A DNA stretch of 64,000 nt from Parvibaculum sp. (lineage in GTDB: Bacteria > Pseudomonadota > Alphaproteobacteria > Parvibaculales > Parvibaculaceae): positions 1-64,000 of the forward strand of contig JAEPQD010000001.1 in NCBI GenBank assembly GCA_017642695.1. The letters run 5' to 3'. Of the stretch, positions 42,038 through 52,375 are shown one piece after another; position 1 is the first letter of the stretch; every line of letters begins with the position of its first letter. Below the pieces are notes generated by a model. It had not been told where the DNA came from and did no database searches. It saw only the letters and a program-made list of their open reading frames with translations. Both the position numbers and the translations under genes were made by a program.

Positions 42038-44014
42038 TCAACCACGTCCGGCGTTGCTTCGCGCCATGAGCGCTTCAAGTGCGAGACGCCGGGCCTCGCT
42101 TTCGAGATTGACCGCTTTGAGGCTTGCAACCGCTTGGGCCGAAGCCCGCGGATGAACCGCACCCGGTCCTTTCTGTCCGATGGCATCGAGCGAAAGAAGA
42201 ACCGTCTCACCGATCGCATTCTTCTGGCCTGATGCCTGAAGGCGGTTCAGCAATGCTTCCGGAGGCACATCGCCCGTCAGGGCTCCGCGTGCGTCGAGCA
42301 GCGCGTCCCATACGGCAGGCGTGAGCTGAAACCCGAGCGCTTCGAGCATCATGGCTTCGCTCGCCGCATAGAGCTGTGTCGCCCTCACGCCAGATTTGAG
42401 ATCGGAAACGATTTCCGCTGACGCTTTCTCGCTATCGAAGGATTGCGGCGATCCGCCGGAAACGCGCATGAGCCCCGTCAGTTCCCTCGCGTCACGGCCC
42501 AGCATCTGCCCGCCGGAAGAAATCAGTGACAACCAGTCCTGCGCGCGCGAACGCTCGCCAATCGCAATGAAGGCGCGGACGGCTGCGGGGGCGAGAGGCC
42601 TCAGCGCATCGGACGGCACCATGCGGTCGAGCTCGGGATAGAGCGCTTCCACTGTCGGATAATACAGGCCTGCGGACTCCGCCGTCGCAAAGGCGAGTTT
42701 GAAGAGATGAATGCGTTCGTCAGCAGCGGCCGCCATACCGATCGATTGAAAGATCATTGCGCGGCGCAACGAGGACGACTCCGGAATATCCGAAGTGAGA
42801 AGCCCGGCCATCTGTTCCGGCGTAAAGCTCGGCTTCCGGTAGTAAGCCGCAAGGTCGCGGCCATCGAGAAGGCCGTAGGCCGCGGCACGCTCGGCGGCAG
42901 CAACTTTCATCTCATCCGAGACCGACGGATCGGCAAGCATCGATTGCAGCAGCGCAGGCTCGACAATCTCCACCGCATTTTCCGGCAATTCGCGATCTGC
43001 AAGCCGGTAGAAGGCGGTGTCGACGATAGTGAGCTTGTTCGGCTCGGGCGCCCTGAGCGTTATGCCGGCCGCTGCTTCGCTTGCAAGCGAGTAGAACAAG
43101 GCATCGTCCATACCTTCTTCCCGAGCGAGGTCGAGCGTCAGGCTCGCAATCTCCGTATTGCCCGCCGCAATCTGGCAATAGGCACTGAGCTTGACGGAGA
43201 ACGCCGCCATCGCGTCATGAGCGGGATCGTTGCCGGGCGGTATGTCCTTAAGCGCATCGCAAGCGAGCCGGTCGTCGCCCTGTGCCAGGGCGGCCCGCGC
43301 GATACCGGCGGCGACAGCCGGACTCCGCTCATTGCCAGCCGCTGCACCGAGATCGAGCGCAGCTTGCGTTTGTCCGGCAGCAATCAACCGATTGAGGCGT
43401 ATGGCAAGCAGCGATACGCCGCCGCTCGCCCCTTCCGGCGGCTGCGCGCCTGTGAGGAGAAGACGCCGGGCGAGATCGTTCATGACGGGCGAGCGAACGG
43501 GAACCGGAAGACGTGAGAGATAGCGGTCGATATCGGCGCGAGACGCTCCCTGCCACATGTCTGCACCGAGGCCACCTTGCTGCTCGCTGATAAGCCCCGC
43601 CGTGGACGCGTCGACACCGGTAAGCGTTCCGATCTGTATGCCGCTGTTGTCCTGCCCCGGCACCGCACTCAACATACGGACGCTGGGCTCGCTCGCTCGC
43701 TTGCCCGCGGGAAAGAACTGCGAAGGCCCTGCAGGCTCTTCCGCCTGCGGCATGCCGGACGAAGGCGTTGTCGCTCCATAGCCCGGCGGCACGATACGGC
43801 GCGGACCGGTCTCGTCCGCGGGGGCGAGAGTGGCAGACGACGAATCGGACTTCAGGCTCTCCGGCACAGACCCGGACGGCTTCATGCCGGCAGGCGCCTG
43901 AAGCATATTCGCTTCCTGAGCGATAACCGGCGCACCGATCAGGGCAAACAAGGCGATGAGCGCGCAGCCGGCGGCGACGAACCGCCCTTCCGACTTAACG
44001 CGGAAACTGGTCAT
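42038..44014 (-). CDS. Exported protein of unknown function, 658 aa
   Basis: Not recognised. A signal peptide or signal anchor (about 12-32, FVAAGCALIALFALIGAPVIAQ) is followed by a Pro/Ser-rich linker and then ~500 residues of alanine-rich helices resembling degenerate TPR-like pairs (AALDLGAAAGNERSPAVAAGIARAAL and similar). Likely periplasmic. The start at ATG 44014 overlaps the preceding 47-aa membrane gene by 20 nt, so the two are probably made together. Located beside aroK on the opposite strand. Confidence 0.75.
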   Translation of the reverse strand: MTSFRVKSEGRFVAAGCALIALFALIGAPVIAQEANMLQAPAGMKPSGSVPESLKSDSSSATLAPADETGPRRIVPPGYGATTPSSGMPQAEEPAGPSQFFPAGKRASEPSVRMLSAVPGQDNSGIQIGTLTGVDASTAGLISEQQGGLGADMWQGASRADIDRYLSRLPVPVRSPVMNDLARRLLLTGAQPPEGASGGVSLLAIRLNRLIAAGQTQAALDLGAAAGNERSPAVAAGIARAALAQGDDRLACDALKDIPPGNDPAHDAMAAFSVKLSAYCQIAAGNTEIASLTLDLAREEGMDDALFYSLASEAAAGITLRAPEPNKLTIVDTAFYRLADRELPENAVEIVEPALLQSMLADPSVSDEMKVAAAERAAAYGLLDGRDLAAYYRKPSFTPEQMAGLLTSDIPESSSLRRAMIFQSIGMAAAADERIHLFKLAFATAESAGLYYPTVEALYPELDRMVPSDALRPLAPAAVRAFIAIGERSRAQDWLSLISSGGQMLGRDARELTGLMRVSGGSPQSFDSEKASAEIVSDLKSGVRATQLYAASEAMMLEALGFQLTPAVWDALLDARGALTGDVPPEALLNRLQASGQKNAIGETVLLSLDAIGQKGPGAVHPRASAQAVASLKAVNLESEARRLALEALMARSNAGRG

Positions 44015-44138
44015 CTGGGAGAACCTTCTCCACTGTCTGGGCCTGCGGCACGACCGACTGGTCCAGATAAAAAAGCCCACCCGCAAATGCAGCCACGAGA
44101 ATGACGGCGACGGCGAGAAAGCTGGTAGCACGGCTCAT
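43995..44138 (-). CDS. Membrane microprotein, 47 aa, overlapping the next gene
   Basis: The ATG at 44138 is preceded by GAAGGAAG about 6 nt upstream. The product has one membrane helix (about 5-25; ATSFLAVAVILVAAFAGGLF) and a soluble tail ending TVEKVLPDDQFPR. Its last 20 nt overlap the start of the 658-aa exported-protein gene in another frame, suggesting translational coupling. No database family can be named from sequence alone. The helix and polar tail suggest an inner-membrane protein with its tail in the periplasm. Confidence 0.65.
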   Translation of the reverse strand: MSRATSFLAVAVILVAAFAGGLFYLDQSVVPQAQTVEKVLPDDQFPR

Positions 44139-44409
44139 GATTCTTCCTTCTTCTGGGTCTTCGCGGGACCCTTCGGTTCATGCCGCCGGGACATTTCACC
44201 AGCATTAGGCCCCGGTTGCGGCGAAATTTGGGCGCGACGCCGCGCCCCGAAAGGCTTATCTACAGGTCCAGCCAGGCTGCAACCATGTTAACAATCGTTT
44301 ACGATGCTGCATCTGCGGTGGATATCGGGTGGCAAGACTAGGCCAACAAGGTTAATGCCACCAGAACCGGTCGGAACGGCCGGACCCTGCGAGGAGAGAG
44401 AGCGGATCG

Positions 44410-45012
44410 ATGATAGCGGAACCGGAAGCAGGCGAACGACTCGCCCCCGTGCCCGCGGCTGAACGCTCCATCGTGCTTGTGGGACTGATGGGGGCTGGCA
44501 AGACGACCGTGGGCCGCCGCCTGGCACGCCGCCTCGACCTTGCCTTTGTGGACGCCGATGCCGAAATAGAGGAAGCGGCGGGCGAAACCATTCCGGAGAT
44601 CTTCGAGCGTCGGGGCGAAGCGGCTTTTCGTGCGGGCGAGCAGCGTGTTATCGCACGGCTTCTCTCGGGGCCGCCGCAGGTTCTCGCAACCGGCGGGGGT
44701 GCCTATATGGATCCCGTTACACGCGCAAATATCGCCGCGCGCGGCATATCGATATGGCTGAAAGCGGATCTAGACATCCTGATGAAACGTGTTGGCAAAC
44801 GCGGCGACCGCCCTCTGCTTCAGAACGGCGATCCGCGCGCGACGATGCAGCGACTGATGGAAGAACGCTATCCGGTATATGCCGAGGCGGACATTACGAT
44901 CGAAAGTCTCGAAGGACCGCACGACGCAATCGTCGAAACCATTGTCGAAAAGCTGAAGGAGTTCCGCACTGCCGACGCCATGCAGAATCACGCCGGGCAG
45001 GATCATGACTGA
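44410..45012 (+). CDS. aroK: Shikimate kinase
   Basis: Phosphorylates shikimate in aromatic amino-acid synthesis. 200 aa; Walker A GLMGAGKTTVG (about 25-35), shikimate-binding D-x-D in VDADAEIE, the GGG motif ATGGGAY, and the lid arginines KRGDRPLL. It carries an extra ~18-residue N-terminus compared with E. coli AroK. Overlaps aroB by 8 nt. Confidence 0.96.
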   Translation: MIAEPEAGERLAPVPAAERSIVLVGLMGAGKTTVGRRLARRLDLAFVDADAEIEEAAGETIPEIFERRGEAAFRAGEQRVIARLLSGPPQVLATGGGAYMDPVTRANIAARGISIWLKADLDILMKRVGKRGDRPLLQNGDPRATMQRLMEERYPVYAEADITIESLEGPHDAIVETIVEKLKEFRTADAMQNHAGQDHD

Positions 45013-46123
45013 CACGACACGCAAGGTGACCGTCGAGCTCGGTGATCGCGCCTACGATATTCTCGTCGGACCGGGACTGATCGCAAACGCTGGTAATCAT
45101 CTCAAACCGCTTCTGCGGCGACAGCGGGTCGCCATCGTGACCGATGAGATCGTCGCCGGGCTTCACCTGCCCCAGCTCGAAAGAAGTCTCGACGGCGCCG
45201 GCATTCGCCATTCGGCAATCCGCCTCGCGCCCGGCGAAAGCACGAAGTCTTTTGCCGAACTCGAGAAACTTACGGAATGGCTTCTCGGCGAAGGTATCGA
45301 GCGGGGTGACCTCGTCGTTGCGCTCGGCGGCGGAGTCATCGGCGACCTGACCGGCTTCGCGGCAGCGATCCTGCGTCGCGGCGTCGATTTCGCACAGATA
45401 CCGACGACCCTGCTGTCTCAGGTCGACAGCTCCGTCGGCGGCAAGACCGGCATCAACACGAAGCTGGGCAAGAACCTTGCGGGCGCCTTCCACCAGCCTC
45501 GTCTGGTGCTGGCCGATACGGAAGCGCTTGCGACGCTTCCCATGCGCGAATTCCTCGCAGGCTATGCCGAAGTTGTGAAATACGGGCTGATCGGCGACCG
45601 CGACTTTTTCGACTGGCTCGAGGCCAATCTCGACCGCCTGAAGGAAGGCGATGTCGAAGCTCGCACCCATGCCATCGTGAAAAGCTGCGAGGCAAAGGCC
45701 GCAACCGTCGCCGCAGACGAAAGAGAGGGCGGCGTGCGCGCGCTGCTCAACCTCGGACACACTTTCGGCCACGCGCTTGAGGCGGCAACGGGTTTCTCCA
45801 GTCGACTCGTTCATGGCGAGGGCGTTGCCGTCGGCATGGCACTCGCCTTCGACCTGTCAGTACGGCTCGGCCTCTGTCCCGGACAGGATGCCGAGCGCGT
45901 CCGCAACCATCTCGCGCGCGCAGGCCTGCCCTCACGCCTTGCCGACGTTCCGGGCACGTTGCCCGACGCTGATGGCCTGATCGCACTGATGGGACAGGAC
46001 AAGAAGGTGGTCGACGGCAAGCTGACCTTCATTCTCGCGCGCGGCATCGGCGAGGCATTCATTACCCGCGACGTCGGTACCGACGCGCTGCGCGCACTAC
46101 TGCGGGAGAGGGAGCCCGCCTGA
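45005..46123 (+). CDS. aroB: 3-dehydroquinate synthase
   Basis: Second shikimate-pathway step, NAD- and metal-dependent. 372 aa with GGGVIGDLTGFAAA, the TTLLSQVDSSVGGKTGIN signature, the metal-ligand region EVVKYGLI and NLGHTFGHALE. Follows aroK with an overlap and is followed 1 nt later by the CNNM gene, so all three are likely cotranscribed. Confidence 0.97.
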   Translation: MTDTTRKVTVELGDRAYDILVGPGLIANAGNHLKPLLRRQRVAIVTDEIVAGLHLPQLERSLDGAGIRHSAIRLAPGESTKSFAELEKLTEWLLGEGIERGDLVVALGGGVIGDLTGFAAAILRRGVDFAQIPTTLLSQVDSSVGGKTGINTKLGKNLAGAFHQPRLVLADTEALATLPMREFLAGYAEVVKYGLIGDRDFFDWLEANLDRLKEGDVEARTHAIVKSCEAKAATVAADEREGGVRALLNLGHTFGHALEAATGFSSRLVHGEGVAVGMALAFDLSVRLGLCPGQDAERVRNHLARAGLPSRLADVPGTLPDADGLIALMGQDKKVVDGKLTFILARGIGEAFITRDVGTDALRALLREREPA

Positions 46124-46124
46124 C

Positions 46125-47417
46125 ATGCTGTCCTTTGGCCTTGGCGTCATTCTCGGTGCAATCGTTCTCCTGTTGCTATTCTCGGCTTTCTTCTCCGGCT
46201 CGGAGACGGCGTTGACAGCGGCATCGCGCGCCCGCATGCACCACCTCGCGGAAGACGGAAACAAGCGGGCACGCACCGTATTGGGTCTCACGGAAGACCG
46301 GGAACGTCTCATCGGAGCAATCCTGCTCGGCAACAATCTCGTCAACATTCTCGCTTCCGCGCTTGCAACAAGCCTCTTTCTTGCACTCTTCGGCGATGCG
46401 GGCGTCGTTTACGCAACGCTGGTGATGACGGCCGTTGTGCTGATCTTCGCAGAAGTTGCGCCGAAGACTTTCGCGATCACCAATACGGACCGGGTGGCGC
46501 TCGCCGTATCGGGGCCTTTGCGGCTCATCACGGTTCTGTTCGGTCCGGTGACAGCGGCCGTCCAGTTCATCGTCCGTCATACGTTTCGCGTATTCGGACT
46601 GAATGTCGACGATTCGCAGCAGGTTCTGTCCGCGCACGAGGAACTACGCGGCGCGATCAATCTTCACCATCACGAAGGAAGCGTGGTGAAGATCGACCGG
46701 GACATGCTCGGCGGCATTCTCGACCTGCGCGACCTTGAGGTCAGCGACATCATGGTCCACCGCAAGAACATCGTCATGATCGACGCCGGCCAGAAGAACA
46801 GCGAGATCATCTCGCAGGCACTCGCAAGCCCTCACACGCGCATACCTTTGTGGCGCGACGAGCAGGAGAATATCGTCGGTATCCTGCACGCAAAGGATCT
46901 GCTGCGCGCGCTTTCCGGTGCAAACTGGCAACCGGACACAATCGACATCCTGTCAATCGCGATCAAACCCTGGTTTGTGCCCGACACCACCACATTGCAG
47001 GACCAGCTGAACGCCTTCCTGCGTCAGAAGACGCATTTCGCGCTCGTCGTCGACGAATACGGAGCTTTGATGGGTCTCATCACGCTTGAGGATATTCTCG
47101 AGGAAATCGTTGGCGACATTTCAGACGAACACGACATCGAGGTGGCGGGTGTACGCATGCAGCCCGACGGTTCGGTCGTCGTGAGCGGCTCCGTTCCCAT
47201 TCGCGACCTGAACCGCGCCTTCGACTGGTCGCTACCCGACGACGAAGCGACTACCATCGCCGGGCTTGTCATCCACGAGGCTCGTACGATTCCCGAAATC
47301 GGGCAGGCCTTCACGTTTCACGATTTTCGTTTCGAAATCCTGCGCCGGCACCGCAACCAGATATCCCAGATTCGGATCAGCACCGTTCGCAGCACGAAAG
47401 CGGGCGCTGCGGAGTAG
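46125..47417 (+). CDS. HlyC/CorC (CNNM/DUF21) family membrane protein with CBS pair
   Basis: 430 aa. The N-terminal DUF21 membrane domain (four hydrophobic segments within 1-165; SAFFSGSETALTAASRARMHHLAE is diagnostic) is followed by a CBS pair (about 205-335) and a C-terminal CorC/HlyC domain (about 345-425). Members carry or regulate Mg2+/Co2+ transport. Cobalt relevance is possible, as cobS/cobT lie close, but the same neighbourhood occurs widely and is not evidence by itself. Confidence 0.92.
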   Translation: MLSFGLGVILGAIVLLLLFSAFFSGSETALTAASRARMHHLAEDGNKRARTVLGLTEDRERLIGAILLGNNLVNILASALATSLFLALFGDAGVVYATLVMTAVVLIFAEVAPKTFAITNTDRVALAVSGPLRLITVLFGPVTAAVQFIVRHTFRVFGLNVDDSQQVLSAHEELRGAINLHHHEGSVVKIDRDMLGGILDLRDLEVSDIMVHRKNIVMIDAGQKNSEIISQALASPHTRIPLWRDEQENIVGILHAKDLLRALSGANWQPDTIDILSIAIKPWFVPDTTTLQDQLNAFLRQKTHFALVVDEYGALMGLITLEDILEEIVGDISDEHDIEVAGVRMQPDGSVVVSGSVPIRDLNRAFDWSLPDDEATTIAGLVIHEARTIPEIGQAFTFHDFRFEILRRHRNQISQIRISTVRSTKAGAAE

Positions 47418-47420
47418 AAC

Positions 47421-47705
47421 TCAGGCGGAGCTGCCATCTGCTTCGTCGGGGGCCAGGGCTTTCATCGAAAGCGCATGTATCGGATGGCCCATCTCTTCCT
47501 TGAGGGCGGACGTGATGAGCCGTTGCCGCTCGACACGTGAACGGCCGGCGAACCGGCCAGCCACGACAGTGACCCGGAAATGGGTTTCTCCTTCCGGGCG
47601 ATGTCCGGCGTGGCCCTTGTGAAGATGCGATTCATCCACAACCTCCAGCCTCTCGGGAGAGAGAGCGTCTTCGAGTTTGCGACGAATGGTATCCGCGACC
47701 GACAT
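47421..47705 (-). CDS. BolA family protein
   Basis: 94 aa with the class II KH-like BolA fold: conserved HKGHAGHRPEGETHFRV (metal/Fe-S-binding histidines) and RHRLI/E-type RQRLITSALKEEM plus GHPIHALSMKALAP. BolA proteins pair with monothiol glutaredoxins in iron-sulfur handling. Divergent from the J-domain gene and convergent with the CNNM gene. Confidence 0.93.
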   Translation of the reverse strand: MSVADTIRRKLEDALSPERLEVVDESHLHKGHAGHRPEGETHFRVTVVAGRFAGRSRVERQRLITSALKEEMGHPIHALSMKALAPDEADGSSA

Positions 47706-47787
47706 AATGGTTCCGTTGCGCTATTCGTTAACCCGGGCGACGCCATGCTTCCTTGTTTTGCACGCCGAGCCAACCCATAATTTGACC

Positions 47788-48474
47788 GTGAAACTGAGTT
47801 CGAAATATTTCGATTCGATCCGGATCGCCCCGCGCAAGCAGCGTGGCGTGGAGCAGCCTCCGCACGTCCGGCGCATGAAGCGCGAGGAGAAGCCGAAGAC
47901 TTGCGAGTGGGCAGGTTGCCGTGAGACCGGCACGTTCCGGGCGCCGCGCGCAAATGCCTCAAGCGGTGGAGGCCCGCTCGATGTCGGCGCCAACGGACAA
48001 TATGTGTGGTTCTGTGAGGTCCATATCCGGGAGTTCAACCGGAGCTACGATTTTTTCAAGGGGATGAGCGACGCAGACGTGGCCGCCTTCCAGCGCGAGG
48101 CCCTGACGGGCCACCGGCCGACATGGAATCTGGGGGTCAACGCCGCCAAGGCCGCCTTTGGCGCCCCCTTCGCGTCCCGGATGAGGCAGAATTCGCCTTT
48201 TCGCGATGCCTTTGGCTTTTTTGACGAAGGCCCCGACCCGGACACCCGTGAACGGGCGGAAACGCGGCGGAAGCCTCGTGCATTGGAGCAACAGGCACTC
48301 GATACGCTCGATCTGCCCGCCTCCGCGTCCTTGAATGAGATCAAGGCACGGTATAAGGAACTGGTAAAAAGGCACCACCCGGACGCAAATGGCGGGGACA
48401 GGTCTGCCGAGGAGCGTCTGCGCAAGGTCATTCAGGCCTACGATTACCTCCGGAAAAGCGGCTTCTGCTCATAG
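47788..48474 (+). CDS. J domain-containing protein (DnaJ-like, C-terminal J domain)
   Basis: 228 aa. A long N-terminal region carries conserved cysteines (TCEWAGCRETGTFRAP, then WFCEVH), probably a zinc site, and a J domain occupies the last ~60 residues with the HPD motif in VKRHHPDANGGD. It likely stimulates DnaK ATPase on particular clients. The start is the GTG at 47788, without a visible Shine-Dalgarno; upstream residues are not conserved-looking. The order bolA-dnaJ-cobS-cobT is typical of alphaproteobacteria. Confidence 0.88.
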   Translation: MKLSSKYFDSIRIAPRKQRGVEQPPHVRRMKREEKPKTCEWAGCRETGTFRAPRANASSGGGPLDVGANGQYVWFCEVHIREFNRSYDFFKGMSDADVAAFQREALTGHRPTWNLGVNAAKAAFGAPFASRMRQNSPFRDAFGFFDEGPDPDTRERAETRRKPRALEQQALDTLDLPASASLNEIKARYKELVKRHHPDANGGDRSAEERLRKVIQAYDYLRKSGFCS

Positions 48475-48612
48475 GCGGCGGCGGCAAAGGCAGGCTAGGA
48501 AGATCGTCCATCCGGGCGATACGCAGCCCGGAAACGTGCGTCGCGTTCACATTCACGAAGCCGGCCGTCAAAGGTCGGTACGGAACCTCTTAAGTACGGA
48601 AGTAGGCCAAGG

Positions 48613-49608
48613 ATGAGCTTCGAAGCGAGAAACGGCATGTCGGAGAACCTCCCGGACAAGAAAGTGTCCGTCCGCGAGACGTTCAAGATCGATATGGACA
48701 TGGAAGTTCCGGCATTTTCGGAGCCGAACGAGTACGTGCCCGACTTTGACCCCGACTATCTGTTCGACAAGGACACGACACTCGCGCTGCTTGCAGGCTT
48801 CGCCTTCAATCGTCGCGTTATCGTTCAGGGCTATCACGGGACCGGTAAGTCAACCCATATCGAACAGGTCGCTGCCCGCCTCAACTGGCCCTGCATCCGC
48901 ATCAACCTCGACAGCCATATCAGCCGTATCGATCTCGTCGGCAAGGACGCAATCGTGCTGAAGGAAGGCAAGCAGGTAACCGAATTCCGCGAAGGCATCC
49001 TTCCCTGGGCGCTGCAGCACCCGGTCGCGCTCGTCTTCGACGAATACGACGCCGGCCGCCCGGACGTCATGTTCGTGATCCAGCGCGTGCTCGAAGCCTC
49101 GGGCAAGCTGACCCTGCTCGACCAGAACCGCGTTATCCGTCCGCATCCGGCATTCCGTCTGTTCGCGACGGCGAACACGGTCGGTCTCGGCGACACCTCG
49201 GGCCTCTATCACGGTACGCAGCAGATCAACCAGGGCCAGATGGACCGCTGGAACATCGTGACCACCCTGAACTACCTCCCGCATGCGGAGGAAGTGAACA
49301 TCATGCTCTCGAAGATGAAGAGCTTCGACACGGAAGATGGCCGCAAGCAGATCGCCGCGATGGTCCGCGTTGCCGACCTCACCCGGTCTGCCTTCATCAA
49401 TGGCGACATTTCGACCGTGATGAGCCCGCGCACCGTGCTCACATGGGCAGAAAATGCGCGCATTTTTGGCGGCGATGTCGGTTTTGCCTTTCGCGTCACC
49501 TTCCTCAACAAGTGCGACGAACTGGAGCGCGCGACGGTTGCCGAATTCTATCAGCGCTGCTTTGGTGAAGATCTGCCGGACTCGGCTGCAAACATCAAAG
49601 TCGCTTGA
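48613..49608 (+). CDS. cobS: Cobaltochelatase subunit CobS
   Basis: AAA+ ATPase of the aerobic cobaltochelatase CobNST, which inserts cobalt into hydrogenobyrinic acid a,c-diamide for B12. 331 aa with Walker [11 protein letters not shown] (about 75-84), Walker [10 protein letters not shown] and sensor [13 protein letters not shown]. Lies just upstream of cobT. The start could be ATG 48613 or ATG 48637. cobN is not in the window. Confidence 0.96.
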   Translation: MSFEARNGMSENLPDKKVSVRETFKIDMDMEVPAFSEPNEYVPDFDPDYLFDKDTTLALLAGFAFNRRVIVQGYHGTGKSTHIEQVAARLNWPCIRINLDSHISRIDLVGKDAIVLKEGKQVTEFREGILPWALQHPVALVFDEYDAGRPDVMFVIQRVLEASGKLTLLDQNRVIRPHPAFRLFATANTVGLGDTSGLYHGTQQINQGQMDRWNIVTTLNYLPHAEEVNIMLSKMKSFDTEDGRKQIAAMVRVADLTRSAFINGDISTVMSPRTVLTWAENARIFGGDVGFAFRVTFLNKCDELERATVAEFYQRCFGEDLPDSAANIKVA

Positions 49609-49679
49609 GAGGGCACACACGACCGCTCCAGCGGGCATTGAACCGGGAAACCGGTGAATAACGGACGATTGAACAAGGC

Positions 49680-51602
49680 ATGAAGTCCAAGGAAAGCCCC
49701 GTCGAACCGTTCAAGCGCGCGCTCAGCATGACCATGCGCACGATTGCCGAGCAACCGGAGCTGAACGTCACCTTCGGAACGGAAGCACCAGGCCTTCGTG
49801 GCCTGCGCGCCCGCTTGCCGATGCCGAGCCGCACGCTGCCACCCGAAGAGGCAGCCCAGGTACGTGGTGTCTCGGATGCCTACGCCCTGCGCCTCGCCCA
49901 CCACGACGAAAAGCTGAACGCAAACCTGCAGCCGGAAGGTGGCAATGCCCTCGCCGTTTTCGACGCGGTAGAGCAGGCACGCTGCGAGGCGATCGGTGCC
50001 AACCAGATGGAAGGCATGTCTCAAAATCTCGCTGCCGCACTTGAGCAGCGTTGCGCAGCGCGCGGATACGACCGTATCACCTCCCGCGAAGAGGCACCGC
50101 TCTCGGAAGCCGTCGCGATGATGGTCCGCGAGAAGCTGACCGGCAAGGCTCCGCCACCATCAGCCCGGAAGCTCGTCGATCAATGGCGCTCCTGGATCGA
50201 GGAAAAGGCCGGTCCGGACATCGAGCGCCTTCAGGACGTCATCGAAGACCAGGCCGCCTTCGCGCGAGCGACCCGCGACATACTTGTCGATCTTGACATG
50301 GGCGATGAACTTGGCGAAGCGCCGGACCAGTCGTCGGAAGATGCCGACGAGCAGGAAGGCGACAGCGAACAGAATTCCGACGAGAGCCAATCCGGCGAGG
50401 CCGAGCAGCCTGACGGCGCGTCCGCCGAGCAGGTCGAGTATTCGGAAGGCGAAGGCGAGGAAGGCGACGAGCAAACGGTCGAGGTCGAAGCCGACGACAT
50501 GCCGATGGATGGCGATGCGGACGAGACCAGCGAGGGCAACCAGCCCTGGCGGCCGAACCAGCAAGGTGACGACCGGAACAAGCCGCCCTCCTACAAGATT
50601 TTCACGCCGCAGTTTGACGAAACGATTGCTGCCGAAGACCTCTGCGACACCGAGGAACTGGCGCGGCTGCGACAGTATCTCGATCAACAGCTGCAGCAGA
50701 TGCAGGGTGTCGTCTCGCGACTTGCGAACAAGCTGCAGCGCCGCCTCCTGGCGCAGCAGAACAGGACGTGGGAATTCGACCTGGAGGAGGGCATCCTCGA
50801 CGCAGCGCGGCTCACTCGCGCCGTTGTCGACCCGACGCAGCCCCTCGCCTACAAGGTCGAGCACGAGATGGATTTCCGCGACACAGTCGTGACACTGCTG
50901 CTCGACAACTCCGGTTCGATGCGCGGCCGGCCGATCACGGTCGCCGCCATGTGCGCGGACATTCTCGCGCGAACGCTGGAACGCTGCGCGGTGAAGGTGG
51001 AAATCCTGGGCTTCACGACAAGAGCCTGGAAGGGCGGACAATCGCGCGAACGCTGGCTCGCGGACGGCAAGCCGGCACAGCCCGGGCGCCTGAACGACCT
51101 TCGCCACATCATCTACAAGTCAGCCGACAGCCCCTGGCGACGCGCGCGACGCAACCTAGGGCTGATGATGCGCGAAGGCCTGTTGAAGGAGAACATCGAC
51201 GGCGAGGCATTGATCTGGGCGCATAACCGGCTGCTTGGCCGGCCGGAGCAGCGCCGCATCCTGATGGTCATTTCGGATGGCGCTCCCGTCGACGACTCGA
51301 CGCTCTCCGTGAACGCAGGCAACTACCTCGAAAAGCATCTGCGGAGCGTCATCGAGCAAATCGAGACGCGCTCACCCGTGGAGCTGATCGCAATCGGCAT
51401 TGGCCATGACGTGACCCGCTACTATCGCCGTGCCGTCACGATTGTGGATGCGGAGCAGCTTGGTGGCGCAATGACCGAGAAACTCGCCGAACTCTTCGAC
51501 GACGAGACGACGATGCGGCGTGGGCAGATCAAGGCGCGTGGCCAGGAAATGCAGGCACGGCAGCCGATGTCACCGCGCGGTGCGGCAAAAGCCATTCGCT
51601 AG
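49680..51602 (+). CDS. cobT: Cobaltochelatase subunit CobT
   Basis: 640 aa. N-terminal helical domain, a central strongly acidic low-complexity region (about 205-295, rich in E, D, Q, S) and a C-terminal VWA domain with MIDAS motif DNSGS (about 408-412). Forms the ring complex with CobS that drives CobN. Its stop overlaps the convergent regulator gene by 4 nt. Confidence 0.96.
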   Translation: MKSKESPVEPFKRALSMTMRTIAEQPELNVTFGTEAPGLRGLRARLPMPSRTLPPEEAAQVRGVSDAYALRLAHHDEKLNANLQPEGGNALAVFDAVEQARCEAIGANQMEGMSQNLAAALEQRCAARGYDRITSREEAPLSEAVAMMVREKLTGKAPPPSARKLVDQWRSWIEEKAGPDIERLQDVIEDQAAFARATRDILVDLDMGDELGEAPDQSSEDADEQEGDSEQNSDESQSGEAEQPDGASAEQVEYSEGEGEEGDEQTVEVEADDMPMDGDADETSEGNQPWRPNQQGDDRNKPPSYKIFTPQFDETIAAEDLCDTEELARLRQYLDQQLQQMQGVVSRLANKLQRRLLAQQNRTWEFDLEEGILDAARLTRAVVDPTQPLAYKVEHEMDFRDTVVTLLLDNSGSMRGRPITVAAMCADILARTLERCAVKVEILGFTTRAWKGGQSRERWLADGKPAQPGRLNDLRHIIYKSADSPWRRARRNLGLMMREGLLKENIDGEALIWAHNRLLGRPEQRRILMVISDGAPVDDSTLSVNAGNYLEKHLRSVIEQIETRSPVELIAIGIGHDVTRYYRRAVTIVDAEQLGGAMTEKLAELFDDETTMRRGQIKARGQEMQARQPMSPRGAAKAIR

Positions 51603-52225
51603 GCAGCTTTCGGAACGATCCGGTAAGAGCAGCGGCGACCGCCATTGAGCAGATAGTCCACCCGTTCGATCTCCACATCCGGTCCGAGCACCATTCGGAA
51701 TGTGAAGAGTTCCGAGCGGCAGAAGCCCTGACAGACGGCAGCGGCTGTACAGACCGGACAATGGTCCTCGATTAGCAGAAAGCTCTCTCCCTCGCGCTCG
51801 ACCCGCGCCATGTAGCCCTCCGAGGTGCGTATCGATGCAAGTGCTTCGATACGTTCGAGCAGCCGCGCTTTACCCTCCACCGCCCTTTCATAGGCAAGCC
51901 GCATGTCGCGCTCGCGTTCGGCGATGAGCCTGTCGAGTCCTTCTTCGCCAAAGACGCGACGGATGTCGCCGATCATCTTCACAGTCAGCTCGGCATGCGC
52001 ATCCGGAAACTGCGCATGCCCCCTCTCGGTAAGCCGCCAAAACTTCCGCGGACGGCCGACCCCCTCGATACGATCATATTTTTCGACAAACCCCTCCCGG
52101 ACAAGCATGTCGAGATGACGGCGTGCACCCATACCCGTCATCGAAAGCGACGCGCCGAGCATGTCTGCCGTTTGAGCACCATTGCGCTTGAGCAGATGAA
52201 GAATTTGATCCGCTGTCTTGTGCAT
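51599..52225 (-). CDS. HTH transcriptional regulator with cysteine cluster (SufR-like)
   Basis: 208 aa. The N-terminal winged-helix domain (about 3-75; [30 protein letters not shown], then [13 protein letters not shown]) is followed by a helical segment and a C-terminal cysteine cluster C156, C159, C165, C169 and C199. The layout resembles SufR-type repressors that bind an iron-sulfur cluster, so a redox or iron signal is probable (inference). Start ATG 52225 or GTG 52243. Divergent from an MFS exporter with an AT-rich, palindrome-containing gap, the usual layout of a local repressor and its target. Confidence 0.8.
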   Translation of the reverse strand: MHKTADQILHLLKRNGAQTADMLGASLSMTGMGARRHLDMLVREGFVEKYDRIEGVGRPRKFWRLTERGHAQFPDAHAELTVKMIGDIRRVFGEEGLDRLIAERERDMRLAYERAVEGKARLLERIEALASIRTSEGYMARVEREGESFLLIEDHCPVCTAAAVCQGFCRSELFTFRMVLGPDVEIERVDYLLNGGRRCSYRIVPKAA

Positions 52226-52247
52226 GCGCTTATTCTGCCACACCGTC

Positions 52248-52293
52248 CTAATTTACAAACTTCTTGGATTATAAATTAGATGATTAAAATCAT
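52248..52293. promoter_or_regulatory. Candidate operator: two adjacent inverted repeats in an AT-rich gap
   Basis: CTAATTTA (52248-52255) and TAAATTAG (52272-52279) form an 8-bp inverted repeat with a 16-bp spacer. Immediately after, ATGATT-AA-AATCAT (52280-52293) is a second, nearly contiguous palindrome. A TATAAT lies on the minus strand inside the first repeat, fitting a -10 of the regulator gene. This 130-bp gap is far more AT-rich than its surroundings. Confidence 0.5.
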
Positions 52294-52375
52294 ACAGTTA
52301 CACGAAGAATCAAGAGACGATCCTTTTTATAAACAATATAGATTATTTATGAGGCGCATCACAGGATGAGCCACC

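Noticed and set aside
44288-44302. CtrA-like site TTAA-N7-TTAC upstream of aroK
   Set aside because: Only 7 of 9 consensus positions match and aroK is not an expected cell-cycle target; likely chance in a locally AT-rich patch.
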